A stretch of DNA of 49,654 nt. Source: Planctomycetota bacterium. GTDB taxonomy: Bacteria > Planctomycetota > Phycisphaerae > WQYP01. The stretch is from contig JAJZGD010000004.1 in the NCBI GenBank assembly GCA_021804985.1, positions 1-49,654 of the forward strand. The letters run 5' to 3'. The notes under the pieces were generated by a model, which was not told the origin of the DNA, ran no database searches, and was given only the letters and a program-made list of their open reading frames with translations. The position numbers and the translations under genes were made by a program. Positions 8,435 to 18,798 of this stretch are shown one piece after another; positions within the stretch are counted from its first letter, which is position 1, and each line of letters starts with the position of its first letter.

Positions 8435-9187
8435 CTAAAAGCGTATCCACATAAGGCATAACCCCGCCGCCGGTGCGCACGGGCCCGCATCTATTCGACG
8501 CCCCGACTGCAGCGCGACGCTGACCTGCTCCGGCGGCAGGCGGCCACGGCCAATTTCCAAAAGTGTACCGGCCATTGTGCGAACCATGTGATAGAGAAAT
8601 CCATCTCCTTCAACACTCATAATAACCAACGGGCCGCGCTGATGAATGTCGCAGTGATAGATGTTTCGCACGGTGGTCTGTCGATCGTCCTGCCGCCCGC
8701 GAAAAGCAATAAAATCCTTTCGCCCAACGAAATATTTGCAGGCCGCCTGCATTCTCGAAATTTCCAGTTCCTGCCAATAGTGGTAAACGAAACTCCGATT
8801 AAATAGCGGACGGTCCTGGCTGCGCCAGATGACATAGCGGTAGCGCTTGCGAACGGCCCGAGTGACATCAAACTTTTGCGGCACTTCCGAGATTTCGCGG
8901 ATCAGCACATCCCGCGGCAGCCGACTATTGACGGCCATACGCAGTCGATCAGGCGTCATATCAATCGGCGCACGAAATGTGGCAACCTGTCCCCAGGCGT
9001 GCACGCCGGCATCCGTGCGCGAGGCACCCGAGATTCCCAGCGGATGATTGAGGATTTCACCCACCGCTTTTTCTACCACGCGTTGTACCGTCATCACCGG
9101 ATCGGGTTGACGCTGCCATCCGCTGTATGCGGTGCCATCGTAGGCGATGGTCAGTTTGTATTGGGGGATATAGGGAATCTCATCCAT
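8435..9187 (-). CDS. truA: tRNA pseudouridine(38-40) synthase TruA
   Basis: A 250-residue protein that isomerises uridines 38-40 in the anticodon arm of many tRNAs. It opens with YKLTIAYDGTAYSGWQRQP and carries the catalytic motif GASRTDAGVHAWGQ with the nucleophile at Asp 59. FLYHMVRTMAGTLLEIGRG is the usual C-terminal signature. Length is normal for the family. The ATG at 9187 directly follows the stop codon of asd (TGA-ATG) and has no clear ribosome site of its own, so it is probably translated by coupling to asd. It is a housekeeping gene embedded in a mixed operon. Confidence 0.95.
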   Translation of the reverse strand: MDEIPYIPQYKLTIAYDGTAYSGWQRQPDPVMTVQRVVEKAVGEILNHPLGISGASRTDAGVHAWGQVATFRAPIDMTPDRLRMAVNSRLPRDVLIREISEVPQKFDVTRAVRKRYRYVIWRSQDRPLFNRSFVYHYWQELEISRMQAACKYFVGRKDFIAFRGRQDDRQTTVRNIYHCDIHQRGPLVIMSVEGDGFLYHMVRTMAGTLLEIGRGRLPPEQVSVALQSGRRIDAGPCAPAAGLCLMWIRF

Positions 9188-10225
9188 TCAGGCGGCCGCG
9201 ACTGGCGATTCATGCGCTACGAGCAGTTCTGCGATCTGGATTCCATTGAGAGCGGCTCCCTTAAGAAGTTGATCGCCCGCGACAAACAATGCGATGGTTC
9301 GGTGGGATGGATCGCTGAGATCCTGCCGAATGCGACCGACCAAAACATCATGCGCTCCGGACGCGTCGGACGGCATCGGAAAGTAGTTGGCCTGGGCATC
9401 ATCAACAATACGAACGCCAGGCTGCCCCTGCAGAATGGTCTTTGCCTGGGCTGCGGAGATCGGCGATGAGAATTCAACATGCAGGGCCTCGCAGTGGGCC
9501 CGCAGAACGGGCACACGAACGCACGTGGCTGAGATGCGCAGGTCCGGATCGTCAAATATTTTGCGGGCTTCGCGCATCATCTTAAGCTCTTCCTCATTGT
9601 AGAGCGTGGTATGATCGATGGGGGCGTTATGACTGAAAAGATTAAACGCGTACGGGTGGGGCAGCACGCTCGGCTTGAATTGCGCACCGGCAAGGTACGC
9701 TTGGGTGGAGTCAATAAGTTCCTGCATGGCGGCCGATCCGCCACCGCTGGCGGCCTGATAGGTGGCGGCAATAATTCGACGGATGCGATTGGTTTTATGA
9801 AGGGGCCATAACGGAACCAGCGCGATGATGGTCGAACAATTCGGATTGGCGATGATGCCGCTATGCGCCACCGCCTGTTCCGGGTTGATTTCCGGAATCA
9901 CCAGCGGCACATCCGGATTCATGCGAAAGGCCGAACTGTTGTCGATAACAACGCTTCCCGCCGCCACCGCGATGGGCGCAAATTGCTTACTGATGCTGCC
10001 GCCGGCCGAAAAAAAAGCGATATCGATATCGCGAAAACTTTCGGTCGTGAGGGCTTCCACCGCAATCTCACGCCCGCCGCACTGCATCGTCTTGCCTGCT
10101 GAACGAGCGGAAGCCAAAAGCCTGAGTAGCCGAAAGGGAAACTTTCTGCTCTCAAGCAGTTTTAAAAATTCAACGCCAACGGCACCGGTTGCACCCACAA
10201 TGGCAATATTTGGACTGGCTTTCAT
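9188..10225 (-). CDS. asd: Aspartate-semialdehyde dehydrogenase
   Basis: A 345-residue enzyme that reduces aspartyl phosphate to aspartate semialdehyde with NADPH, the branch point to lysine/diaminopimelate, threonine and methionine. The N-terminal NADP loop is GATGAVG (11-17), the active-site cysteine lies in IIANPNCSTI (Cys 130) and the catalytic histidine in VPVLRAHCEALHVEF. AAGGA lies 12 bases before the ATG, a slightly long spacing. The gene runs directly into truA. A strong hairpin plus nine U residues ends only about 26 bases before the start, which leaves little room for a separate promoter, so transcription must read through it or begin inside the cupin gene. Confidence 0.95.
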   Translation of the reverse strand: MKASPNIAIVGATGAVGVEFLKLLESRKFPFRLLRLLASARSAGKTMQCGGREIAVEALTTESFRDIDIAFFSAGGSISKQFAPIAVAAGSVVIDNSSAFRMNPDVPLVIPEINPEQAVAHSGIIANPNCSTIIALVPLWPLHKTNRIRRIIAATYQAASGGGSAAMQELIDSTQAYLAGAQFKPSVLPHPYAFNLFSHNAPIDHTTLYNEEELKMMREARKIFDDPDLRISATCVRVPVLRAHCEALHVEFSSPISAAQAKTILQGQPGVRIVDDAQANYFPMPSDASGAHDVLVGRIRQDLSDPSHRTIALFVAGDQLLKGAALNGIQIAELLVAHESPVAAA

Positions 10226-10251
10226 GACTGATTTATATCCTTAATGGCAAA

Positions 10252-10287
10252 GAAAAAAAAAGATTCGCCCAAGGGCTAGCTTTGGGC
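10252..10287 (-). terminator. Intrinsic terminator or attenuator overlapping the cupin gene stop
   Basis: On the minus strand GCCCAAAG (10287-10280) pairs with CCTTGGGC (10274-10267), eight base pairs with one G-U and a five-base loop. Five bases further come nine consecutive T residues (10261-10253). The stop codon of the cupin gene (10278-10276) lies in the loop and stem, so a ribosome finishing that gene would cover the hairpin. The structure therefore looks like a terminator whose strength could depend on translation. Confidence 0.65.
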
Positions 10288-11106
10288 CGCGCCGTCTGCA
10301 GTGTATAGGGGGAACTTACCTGGCCGATTCTGCGTTGGCACCTCTGAGGATAGCGACGCCGGTGACTCCAATGCCTCCGGCGTGGCGCGATGGCCTGCGG
10401 CATAGGGCATTACTCTGCCCGTAATGCCATCAAACTCCTGCAGGCTCGCCGGAATCGCCTGTGCCCACTGGGCCTGTTGCAAATAGGCGATGCGGCCATC
10501 GCGAAGAAACTCGATCGCATCGTAACTGGCCTTGGCCTCTGGAAAAACGCAGTTATTAATAAACCATTCCAAGCCACTGAATTTGGCCTTCATAATTTCA
10601 CGCGCTCGCTCATAAAGCGACTGGAGCATTTCGCGGCCGGTTGCCGGCTCGTTCTCCATCGCTTCGCGCAGCACGCGGTAGCCCTCAATGGAAAGGTCAC
10701 GCCGTTTTATTGCCTCCGGCAGGGTGCGAGCCACCATCGCGGCCCGGTATGATTCGCTGTTGGCAATTACGTGGGTGGGAAAAGTGAGGAAGAAGTCGGT
10801 GCGCTCCGCAACGCCCCCATTTTGCATGATCGAAAGAATCACCAGATTTTTGTTGGGATTGCACACGCGATGAATCACACCGGGGCGGAAATACACCACT
10901 TTATTGGGCTCAAGTTTTACCACCTCGAAGCCTTGAAATGAGAGTAATTCCAACTCTCCGGTCCCTGCGATGACGAAATAGGACTCAGCGCTGACACTGT
11001 GAAAATGGGCCCCGCCAGCGATAATCCCATCCGGTCCGGGCTGATCGTAAACTTTAATTCGGCTAAGCCCGATGCCGCCAGGCAGCAGTAATTCTCGAAG
11101 ATCCAT
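10276..11106 (-). CDS. Cupin-domain protein with helical C-terminal extension
   Basis: A 276-residue protein with one N-terminal cupin barrel and an extension of no recognised family. The metal site is readable: GGAHFHSVSAESYFV gives His 34, His 36 and Glu 41, and FRPGVIHRV gives His 79, a complete 3-His-1-Glu set. Residues from about 110 on are mainly helical, with QSLYERAREIMKAKF and WFINNCVF, and the last 40 residues are Pro/Ser-rich and probably disordered. Cupins of this type include sugar isomerases and epimerases, dioxygenases and binding proteins, and nothing here decides between them. It lies upstream of asd in the same direction and ends in a terminator-like hairpin. The start ATG has only a weak GGG in front of it. 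Confidence 0.7.
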   Translation of the reverse strand: MDLRELLLPGGIGLSRIKVYDQPGPDGIIAGGAHFHSVSAESYFVIAGTGELELLSFQGFEVVKLEPNKVVYFRPGVIHRVCNPNKNLVILSIMQNGGVAERTDFFLTFPTHVIANSESYRAAMVARTLPEAIKRRDLSIEGYRVLREAMENEPATGREMLQSLYERAREIMKAKFSGLEWFINNCVFPEAKASYDAIEFLRDGRIAYLQQAQWAQAIPASLQEFDGITGRVMPYAAGHRATPEALESPASLSSEVPTQNRPGKFPLYTADGAAQS

Positions 11107-11334
11107 CCCAATATTCTAGCGAATGTCGGCGGAACTCGCATCGGACGATTGAATTGGCGCGGGGTGATGATCTGCGGCTACGGCAGCCGAGCGGCGTGGC
11201 ACGAAAGATTTCAACCGGTGCACGAGTGCGTGCGGGGTGCGGCAATGCCAACGGCGACAACGCCCGTACGTGGCCCGCGGTGCAAATGCGGGAACGGCTA
11301 CGCGCAATTTAACATAACATATATTATCGGACGT

Positions 11335-11367
11335 TAAAAATGCCCCGGCGGGGGAGCGCAGCCCCCC
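11335..11367 (-). terminator. Intrinsic terminator downstream of the epimerase gene
   Basis: On the minus strand a GC-rich stem, CCGG plus four G-C pairs with one bulged G (GCCGGGGGG paired with CCCCCGCCGG around a short loop), is followed by CATTTTTAA. It starts shortly after the stop codon at 11385 and would end the ubiD-galK-gltX-epimerase transcript. The remaining gap up to the cupin start (11107-11331) holds only short, unsupported frames and an AT-rich patch near 11310-11330. Confidence 0.6.
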
Positions 11368-11384
11368 GGCTGGCCAACGCCATT

Positions 11385-12359
11385 TCACGCCACCAACGCC
11401 GCTCGGCGGTCGCTTATCACATCCGTAATGATCCGCTCCAGGCTCATCGTCGGTGTAAAACCGATGGCCTTCCTGAGTTTACTGATATCCGGAACGCGCC
11501 GCGGCATATCTTCAAAATTGCTGTTGTAAACCTTGTCATACGGCAAAAGCTGGATTTCGCTGGCACTTTCCGCCTGCAACTTAATCATATTTGCCAACTG
11601 CAGGATCGAAATTTCCTGCGTGCCGCCGATGTTATACACCTCGCCGGCGGCCTCCGGATGGGCCAAAAGCCCCAGGATGGCCGCCGTGCAGTCTGCGACA
11701 TGGGTAAATGTTCTGGTTTGGGTGCCGTCGCCATAAACCGTCATTGGTTGGTCGCGAATTGCCTGATCGACGAGGCGCGGCATCACCATTCCATAAGCGG
11801 GCGACTGGCGGGGTCCTACCGTATTAAAAAATCTTGCAATCGTTACGGGAAAGGCGCCCTGATGGTGAAACGCCAGTGCCATAAATTCGTCGAGCGCTTT
11901 TGAGCAGGCGTACGACCAACGGCTTACGGATGTCGCTCCAATAACGCTGTAATCGGTTTCCCGCAAAGGTGCGTGTGTTTGCAGGCCATAAACTTCGCTG
12001 GTGCTGGCCAAAAACAGAGGTTTTTCAAATTCGCGGCAGGCCTGAAGCACACGTTCCGTGCCCACAACGTTGGTGAGGATGCTCTCCAGCGGATTTTCAA
12101 GGATGTATTTTACGCCCACGGCGGCGGCCAAATGGATGACGTGATGAGCCGTTCCCACCAGGCGTGAGAGTGTCGGTGCATCGGTAATGCTGCCGGGAAT
12201 GAATCTCAATTCGCGGTTGCCAAAGAGATGTGCCAGGTTATGCCGATGACCGGTGGACTGATCATCGAGCACATAGACGCCGTTGCCACCGGCGAGAAGT
12301 GCCTCGCAAAGGTGCGACCCAATGAAACCTGCACCGCCGGTTACCAGATAACGCTTCAT
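11385..12359 (-). CDS. NAD-dependent sugar-nucleotide epimerase/dehydratase
   Basis: A 324-residue extended short-chain dehydrogenase that acts on nucleotide-linked sugars, making precursors for surface glycans. The start is ATG 12359, preceded by AAAGGA; a frame start 12 codons upstream would give an implausible leader. The N-terminus carries the NAD motif VTGGAGFIGSH, followed by HLAAAVGVKYI, the substrate-contact STSEVYG and the catalytic SYACSKALDEF (Tyr 150, Lys 154). ARFFNTVGPRQ and YNIGGTQEISILQLA are usual in UDP-glucose 4-epimerase, UDP-glucuronate decarboxylase and related dehydratases. Which reaction it performs cannot be read from sequence. It follows gltX at about 90 bases, with an inverted repeat in between. 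Confidence 0.85.
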   Translation of the reverse strand: MKRYLVTGGAGFIGSHLCEALLAGGNGVYVLDDQSTGHRHNLAHLFGNRELRFIPGSITDAPTLSRLVGTAHHVIHLAAAVGVKYILENPLESILTNVVGTERVLQACREFEKPLFLASTSEVYGLQTHAPLRETDYSVIGATSVSRWSYACSKALDEFMALAFHHQGAFPVTIARFFNTVGPRQSPAYGMVMPRLVDQAIRDQPMTVYGDGTQTRTFTHVADCTAAILGLLAHPEAAGEVYNIGGTQEISILQLANMIKLQAESASEIQLLPYDKVYNSNFEDMPRRVPDISKLRKAIGFTPTMSLERIITDVISDRRAALVA

Positions 12360-12394
12360 TAAAAATATCCTTTCACCGAGCACGAATTCGGCCA

Positions 12395-12450
12395 AGGCTT
12401 AAAAATCTGTCCCATTATTATTTAGATCATATTGGGACACATTTAAGCCT
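12395..12450. repeat. Imperfect inverted repeat between gltX and the epimerase gene
   Basis: AGGCTTAAA (12395-12403) is the exact reverse complement of TTTAAGCCT (12442-12450), and TGTCCCA (12408-12414) of TGGGACA (12433-12439), with 18 bases of AT-rich loop between. It begins two bases past the gltX stop. On the minus strand the inner stem is followed by GATTTTTAA, so it may act as a weak terminator or processing site. The two-arm architecture could equally be a small transposon footprint or an operator. Confidence 0.6.
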
Positions 12451-12452
12451 AA

Positions 12453-14063
12453 TCAGCTGCCGCTAACGCCGGCTACCTCTTTTTCGAGCCGTTTGAGCCG
12501 GTCGAGGGTCTGATCCCTGCCGAGCAGCAAAAGTGTTTCGAGCAAGGGGGGCGACACCGCTCCCCCACTGACGGCGACACGCAAAATTTGCGCGGCGCTG
12601 CCGCGCTTCTCACCCATCGTAATAATACTTTCCATGGCCGGGGAAATCCCTTCCGCGTTCCATGGGTTGGCAGCGGCCAAGAGAGAAATAATCTCTTGAA
12701 GGTGCTGCGGCCCGGAGGCTATGCGCACGAATTTATCAACGGCTTTCGGATCCAGCGGGGGCGCAGAAAAGAAAAAGCGGCTGTTTTCCGCCATTTCCCC
12801 CAGCGTTCCCATGCGCTCCTGATACATCGTGAGGAGTTTGTCCAGCATTGCCGGATCCGCCGATTTAATGGGGTAATCGGTGACGGCATTAAATGCCTGC
12901 ATATGCTGAGCTAAGTCTTTCAGCGACGCGCGGCGGATATATTCGCCATTCATCCAGAGCAGCTTTTTGCGGTCAAATCGGCCGTTGGTCTTGCCGATGC
13001 CTTCGAGGGAAAATAAATCGAGGAGTTCGTGGCGGGTGAGAATTTCCCGATTTTCGCCCGGTGCCCAGCCGATGAGCGCGATGAAGTTTAGCAATGCATC
13101 ATGAAGATACCCGCTGCGCCGAAAATCCTGCACCTCGATTTCTGGCAGCGCAAGGTGAAGGGCTTGGGCAACGGCGGTGGTAACCGCCGAATTATCCTGC
13201 TTTTGATGCAAAAATTTTCCCAATGCCTCCGGCTCTACCTTCGCCATCGCGGCCAGCGTTTCCAGAGTTACTTCCGGCTTGTTTTTCATCAGAAGCTGCG
13301 CCGCATGCCGGGCAGCTTTGCTTTTGTCGCGCTTGGACATTTTGGTGTTGTCCATGTTAAACACCAGCGGCATATGGGCATGTTCCGGCGGTTTCCAGCC
13401 CAGCGCCCGATACAATGCCAGGTGCTTGGGCGTGTTCATTAAATGTTCCTGCGCACGGAGCACATGCGATATTTCCATCAGATGGTCATCGACAACCACG
13501 GCAAAGTGATAGGTTGGAAAGCCATCGGATTTTCGGATGACAATATCGTCGTGTTCTTCGGCGCCCACCTGAATGGGCCCAAGAATCAGATCATGGAAGG
13601 AAATTTCCTCGTGGGGCATTTCGAATCGCAGCACGCACGGGGTTGAACCCTTGGGCGCACGCCCCGGCATTTGCCGCCGATAACGAAAAGGGCGTTTTTC
13701 CCTTTCGGCCTGCGAGCGCATGGCGGCAAGTTGCGCGGGTGTCTCCCATGCTTCATACACGTGCCCGCTTTTTGCAAGGGCATCAATAAAACCGTTATAG
13801 ATGTCCAGCCGCGTGGACTGGAAATATTCGTTTTTTTCTTGCCCCGGCACCGGACCGCGATCCCAATCAAGGCCCAGCCACTGCAGGTCAGACAAAATTC
13901 CCGCCGCAGATTCAGCCGTAGAACGTACCTGATCGGTATCTTCAATGCGGAGGACAAACTCGCCGCCGTGGCCACGGGCAAAAAGCCAGTTAAACAGGGC
14001 GGTACGCGCCCCGCCGACATGTAAAAAGCCGGTTGGCGACGGTGCAAAACGCGTTCGAATCAT
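12453..14063 (-). CDS. gltX: Glutamyl-tRNA synthetase
   Basis: A 536-residue class I aminoacyl-tRNA synthetase that charges tRNA-Glu (and in bacteria lacking GlnRS also tRNA-Gln). The start is ATG 14063 (MIRTRFAPSPTGFLHVGG), preceded by GAGGA; the open frame continues 50 codons upstream but has no family similarity and would run into the kinase gene. The HIGH-type motif is HVGG (15-18) and the KMSKR loop is at 241-245. RIEDTDQVRS follows the first motif as expected. Whether the enzyme is discriminating cannot be judged. It sits 37 bases after the GHMP kinase gene in the same direction. Confidence 0.96.
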   Translation of the reverse strand: MIRTRFAPSPTGFLHVGGARTALFNWLFARGHGGEFVLRIEDTDQVRSTAESAAGILSDLQWLGLDWDRGPVPGQEKNEYFQSTRLDIYNGFIDALAKSGHVYEAWETPAQLAAMRSQAEREKRPFRYRRQMPGRAPKGSTPCVLRFEMPHEEISFHDLILGPIQVGAEEHDDIVIRKSDGFPTYHFAVVVDDHLMEISHVLRAQEHLMNTPKHLALYRALGWKPPEHAHMPLVFNMDNTKMSKRDKSKAARHAAQLLMKNKPEVTLETLAAMAKVEPEALGKFLHQKQDNSAVTTAVAQALHLALPEIEVQDFRRSGYLHDALLNFIALIGWAPGENREILTRHELLDLFSLEGIGKTNGRFDRKKLLWMNGEYIRRASLKDLAQHMQAFNAVTDYPIKSADPAMLDKLLTMYQERMGTLGEMAENSRFFFSAPPLDPKAVDKFVRIASGPQHLQEIISLLAAANPWNAEGISPAMESIITMGEKRGSAAQILRVAVSGGAVSPPLLETLLLLGRDQTLDRLKRLEKEVAGVSGS

Positions 14064-14100
14064 CGGGTTCCTCAACGGAAACAAAGTTGGCGCCGCCATC

Positions 14101-15564
14101 TCACGGTATTTCAGCGGCGGCATCGCCGAAGATTGTACCCGCAGCCTGCTCCTGAGTTGAGGTGATGGCAAAGGTGCCGAGTTCGGCGGCGCCGGGGCCG
14201 CTACCTTCCACAATCAGCCAGGGGTGGCCAAATTCGTCGGCGTATTCGTCGGCGGCGAATTGCAAATCAGCGGTGACTGAGGCCCGCTGGTCGCAGAGGA
14301 CTGCCACAGTACCCCCCTGCCCACCACCGGTAATTTTTGCGCCGTAAAAGCCACGCTGTGGACCAAACTTAAGCAATCGGCGAACGATCCAATCCGTTTC
14401 TTGCGCGCCGAGCATGGCGCGATGGCCGTAACTGGCGTGCGATGCGAGCATCAGCCGCCCCAGGCGGGTAAAATTCCCGGCATCTTCCTGGCCCGTTTCC
14501 TTTTTGAGCCGAGATATAAATTGATTCACGCGATGTGCCTCGAGCACATGGTGGTCGCCGGCGGCTCGCACACGGTATATGGTCGCGGGATCAACATGCG
14601 TGGCCGAATCGATGGTCTTTCCATAGCGCTGGATAAATTGGCCGCCGGACATTTCCACCGGCAGCAGCCGCCGAAGGTACCGAAGGTAATCGCGGCGCGA
14701 AACGTTGCCCAGATAGCCGCCGAAAATATCGCGCTGGGCTCCGAGCAGCCGGCCGTAATGGGCAATGATGGCGTGGGCCATAAATGCCGCGACCCGCGTC
14801 TTGCGATAACCGCCATCGGCCACCGAATGTTTAACGCCGCTGAAGATGCCGACCAAACGCAGCGCGGCGGGCAGCTTTTGATGGCCGATGAGTTCATGCG
14901 GCTGGCATTTGAGCAGCATAAGTCGATCCGCGTTACCGAGCATACTGGCCATTTGATCCATAATGCCGCAGGCGGCCCCCACAACCTGATTCTCGATTTT
15001 TTGCGCCAGTACTGCGGCCTCCGGCGCATCAATAGAAAGGCGATACGCATGGGAAATGGCCATGAGCGTTGCATTCTCAAGTGCCGCACTTGATGACAAG
15101 CCTGCCCCGGCAGGTAAGTCGCTCATACATGCGATGGAAGCGCCCAACGCACGCGGGCTTAAATGCCTTTGGCGAGCGAGCACCCAGAAAGCGCCGGCAA
15201 GATATAGTGCCCACCGATCTTCGCGCACCAGCTTTTCACGTATGGATTCCGCCGGCACCAGCGATCCGGAGCCATAAAAATCATCCAGATTAAACGCCAC
15301 CTGTTTATATTTTCCATCGCTCAGGTAGGATCGAACAACGACCTGCCGATCACCCCGCTTTTGCAGCGTTACGGCCGTGCCCAACGCCAATGGCATTTCA
15401 CAAACCGTTGCGCCGGTGTAATCGGCAATACCGCCCATCACATCGAGGCGCCCCGGCGCAAAGGCCGCCACAGCCGGTGAACTGGGGTTAAAAAATCCAT
15501 CCCGGTAAACGATCTTGCGAAGAGAAGGAATCAGATAATGGTACCCCACCTGCTCAGAAGCCAT
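14101..15564 (-). CDS. Galactokinase-like GHMP sugar kinase (L-arabinokinase type)
   Basis: A 487-residue GHMP-superfamily kinase that phosphorylates a sugar at C1. Motif 1 reads APGRLDVMGGIADYTG, the form typical of plant L-arabinokinase-type kinases rather than the PGRVNLIGEH-like form of classical GalK. The ATP loop is PAGAGLSSSAALE (151-163) and the C-terminal motif ITGGGQGGTVAV. The ATG lies eight bases downstream of a GGAGAG site and overlaps the last 11 bases of ubiD, so the two are coupled. It could feed galactose or arabinose 1-phosphate into nucleotide-sugar synthesis, together with the epimerase two genes downstream. The substrate is not decided by sequence, so no symbol is given. 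Confidence 0.8.
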   Translation of the reverse strand: MASEQVGYHYLIPSLRKIVYRDGFFNPSSPAVAAFAPGRLDVMGGIADYTGATVCEMPLALGTAVTLQKRGDRQVVVRSYLSDGKYKQVAFNLDDFYGSGSLVPAESIREKLVREDRWALYLAGAFWVLARQRHLSPRALGASIACMSDLPAGAGLSSSAALENATLMAISHAYRLSIDAPEAAVLAQKIENQVVGAACGIMDQMASMLGNADRLMLLKCQPHELIGHQKLPAALRLVGIFSGVKHSVADGGYRKTRVAAFMAHAIIAHYGRLLGAQRDIFGGYLGNVSRRDYLRYLRRLLPVEMSGGQFIQRYGKTIDSATHVDPATIYRVRAAGDHHVLEAHRVNQFISRLKKETGQEDAGNFTRLGRLMLASHASYGHRAMLGAQETDWIVRRLLKFGPQRGFYGAKITGGGQGGTVAVLCDQRASVTADLQFAADEYADEFGHPWLIVEGSGPGAAELGTFAITSTQEQAAGTIFGDAAAEIP

Positions 15565-17074
15565 ATTCTCTCCAACGTCCGGTCACTCGGGCTACGGTGG
15601 CCGAATCCATAGCGATTTCCTCGGGCCATTGGCGAACGGTTCCCTCTCCGGGCCACTTGCGGGTGGCATCAATGCCGAGTTTGCTCCCGGCACCCATGGC
15701 TGGCGCCGCATGATCGAGGATGTCCAGCGGGCCTTCGGTAATCACAGTGTCGCGACGCGGGTCTACGTTGGCGGCAAGATGAAACAGGACATCATCCAAA
15801 TCATGCACATCCACGTGCTCATCCACCACTACAATCATTTTTGTCCATGCCATCTGGCCTGCACCCCAAACCGCATGCATCACCTTGCGTGCGTGGTACG
15901 GGTACTGCTTTTGAATTTTAATAAATGCACAGTTATGAAAGACCCCGAACATGGGCAATTCATAATCGATAATATCGGGTATCAAAATTTTCAGCAGCGG
16001 CAAAAATATGCGCTCCGTCGCCTTGCCGAAATAATAATCCTCCTGCGGCGGCTTGCCGACGATGGTCGTGGGATATATGGGATTTTTTCGATGGGTGATG
16101 GCCGTTACATTAAATACGGGATATTGATCCGCGAGGGAATAAAAGCCGGTGTGATCGCCAAAAGGCCCCTCGAGAATGGTTTTTTCCGGATCGACAAATC
16201 CTTCAATGACGATTTCGCAGTTGGCGGGTACCTCGAGGGGAATGGTTTTGCACGGCACGAGTTCGATTGCCCGGCCCATGAGAAAGCCCGCAAATACATG
16301 CTCATCAATACCCGGCGGCAGTGGCGCGGTTGCTGCGTATGGCAAAACACTTTCCCCGCCCAGGGTGATGGCCAACGGACAAGGCCGACCCGCTTTGGCC
16401 CACGCCCGGAAATGGCGTGCCCCATCATGATGCATATGCCAATGCATGGCGGTTAGCTTTCGATCAAAAACCTGCACGCGATACATCCCGAGATTTCGGA
16501 CATTGGTCTCCGGGTGCTTAGTCACAATCTGGGCCATGGTGATATATCGGCCCCCGTCATTTGGCCAACATTGAATAATGGGTAAATCGAAAAGGTTCGC
16601 GTCATCCGTCTTTACCACCTGCTGACATGGTGCCGCGCCCCCCACCACACGGGGGCCGAGCGATGAGAGTTTCAGCAGATCAATGCCCTTTTTGATTTTG
16701 CCCATCATGGTGCCGGGAACCACGGGCTGAGTAAGCTCACTGATTTTTTCCGCCAATGCCTCGAAGTTTTCACACCCCAACGCGAGTTGCAGGCGCTCGG
16801 CTGATCCGAATATATTAATCGCCAGCGGCACGTCGGAACCAATCACCTTTTCAAACAAAAGTGCCTGGTTGATCGCCGGCGTGGAATGGCGCGGCGCACG
16901 AGCGTCGAACGGTGCAACGGCCGACGGGTATTGGCCGGATCGTGTGGGCGCTTTGCTAACCCGATCGGCAATTTCGGTAATTTCCAGATGCGGATCCACC
17001 GGCACGGATACGCGGCGCAGCTCCCCCCTTTTTTCCAGGGCGGCAAGCAGTTCTGTCAGCGTATCAAAAGGCAT
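15554..17074 (-). CDS. UbiD-family decarboxylase
   Basis: A 506-residue member of the UbiD family, prenylated-FMN-dependent enzymes that decarboxylate aromatic or unsaturated acids, in quinone synthesis among other pathways. Visible landmarks are MHWHMHHDGARHF (210-222), EGPFGDHTGFYSLAD (from 302) and TEGPLDILDHAAP near the C-terminus, with HARKVMHAVWGAGQM in the last domain. Length and motif order are those of UbiD proper or menaquinone-pathway homologues. No ubiX (prenyl-FMN synthase) or other quinone gene is in the window, so the pathway is unresolved. It is the first gene of the ubiD-kinase-gltX-epimerase series, and its stop lies inside the kinase start. Confidence 0.88.
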   Translation of the reverse strand: MPFDTLTELLAALEKRGELRRVSVPVDPHLEITEIADRVSKAPTRSGQYPSAVAPFDARAPRHSTPAINQALLFEKVIGSDVPLAINIFGSAERLQLALGCENFEALAEKISELTQPVVPGTMMGKIKKGIDLLKLSSLGPRVVGGAAPCQQVVKTDDANLFDLPIIQCWPNDGGRYITMAQIVTKHPETNVRNLGMYRVQVFDRKLTAMHWHMHHDGARHFRAWAKAGRPCPLAITLGGESVLPYAATAPLPPGIDEHVFAGFLMGRAIELVPCKTIPLEVPANCEIVIEGFVDPEKTILEGPFGDHTGFYSLADQYPVFNVTAITHRKNPIYPTTIVGKPPQEDYYFGKATERIFLPLLKILIPDIIDYELPMFGVFHNCAFIKIQKQYPYHARKVMHAVWGAGQMAWTKMIVVVDEHVDVHDLDDVLFHLAANVDPRRDTVITEGPLDILDHAAPAMGAGSKLGIDATRKWPGEGTVRQWPEEIAMDSATVARVTGRWREYGF

Positions 17075-17301
17075 GGGCAGTCCTGAGCACTGAGATCATT
17101 GGCCGACGGCATTTTATCCGACAATCCAAAAAGTTTCTTTTGCGTGTTTTTAGGGGGTGCTGGCCCATTTATTACAGATTAAAGTTTTTATTCATTCCCG
17201 TGGGCGCGCTGCGCTTTCTTGGCCATTTGAGGGGCTGTGGGCGATGGCGGACCGCCCTGCCGGCCGCTGGCACAGATGGCAAAGCTGGGCGCGCGGAGCC
17301 G
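17075..17301. other. Gap between atpD and the UbiD gene; no atpC
   Basis: After the atpD stop (17302) 227 bases remain before the UbiD start. An epsilon subunit of about 130 residues cannot fit, and no frame in the gap shows epsilon-like sequence. An AT-rich part (17115-17195) could hold the promoter for the UbiD gene on the minus strand, with TAAAAT as a possible -10, but no matching -35 is visible. No clear terminator was seen. Confidence 0.6.

Positions 17302-18798
<1,497 letters not shown>

Noticed and set aside
12453-14213. Longer gltX beginning at 14213
   Set aside because: The extra 50 residues match nothing, overlap the kinase gene and lack a ribosome site, whereas ATG 14063 has one.
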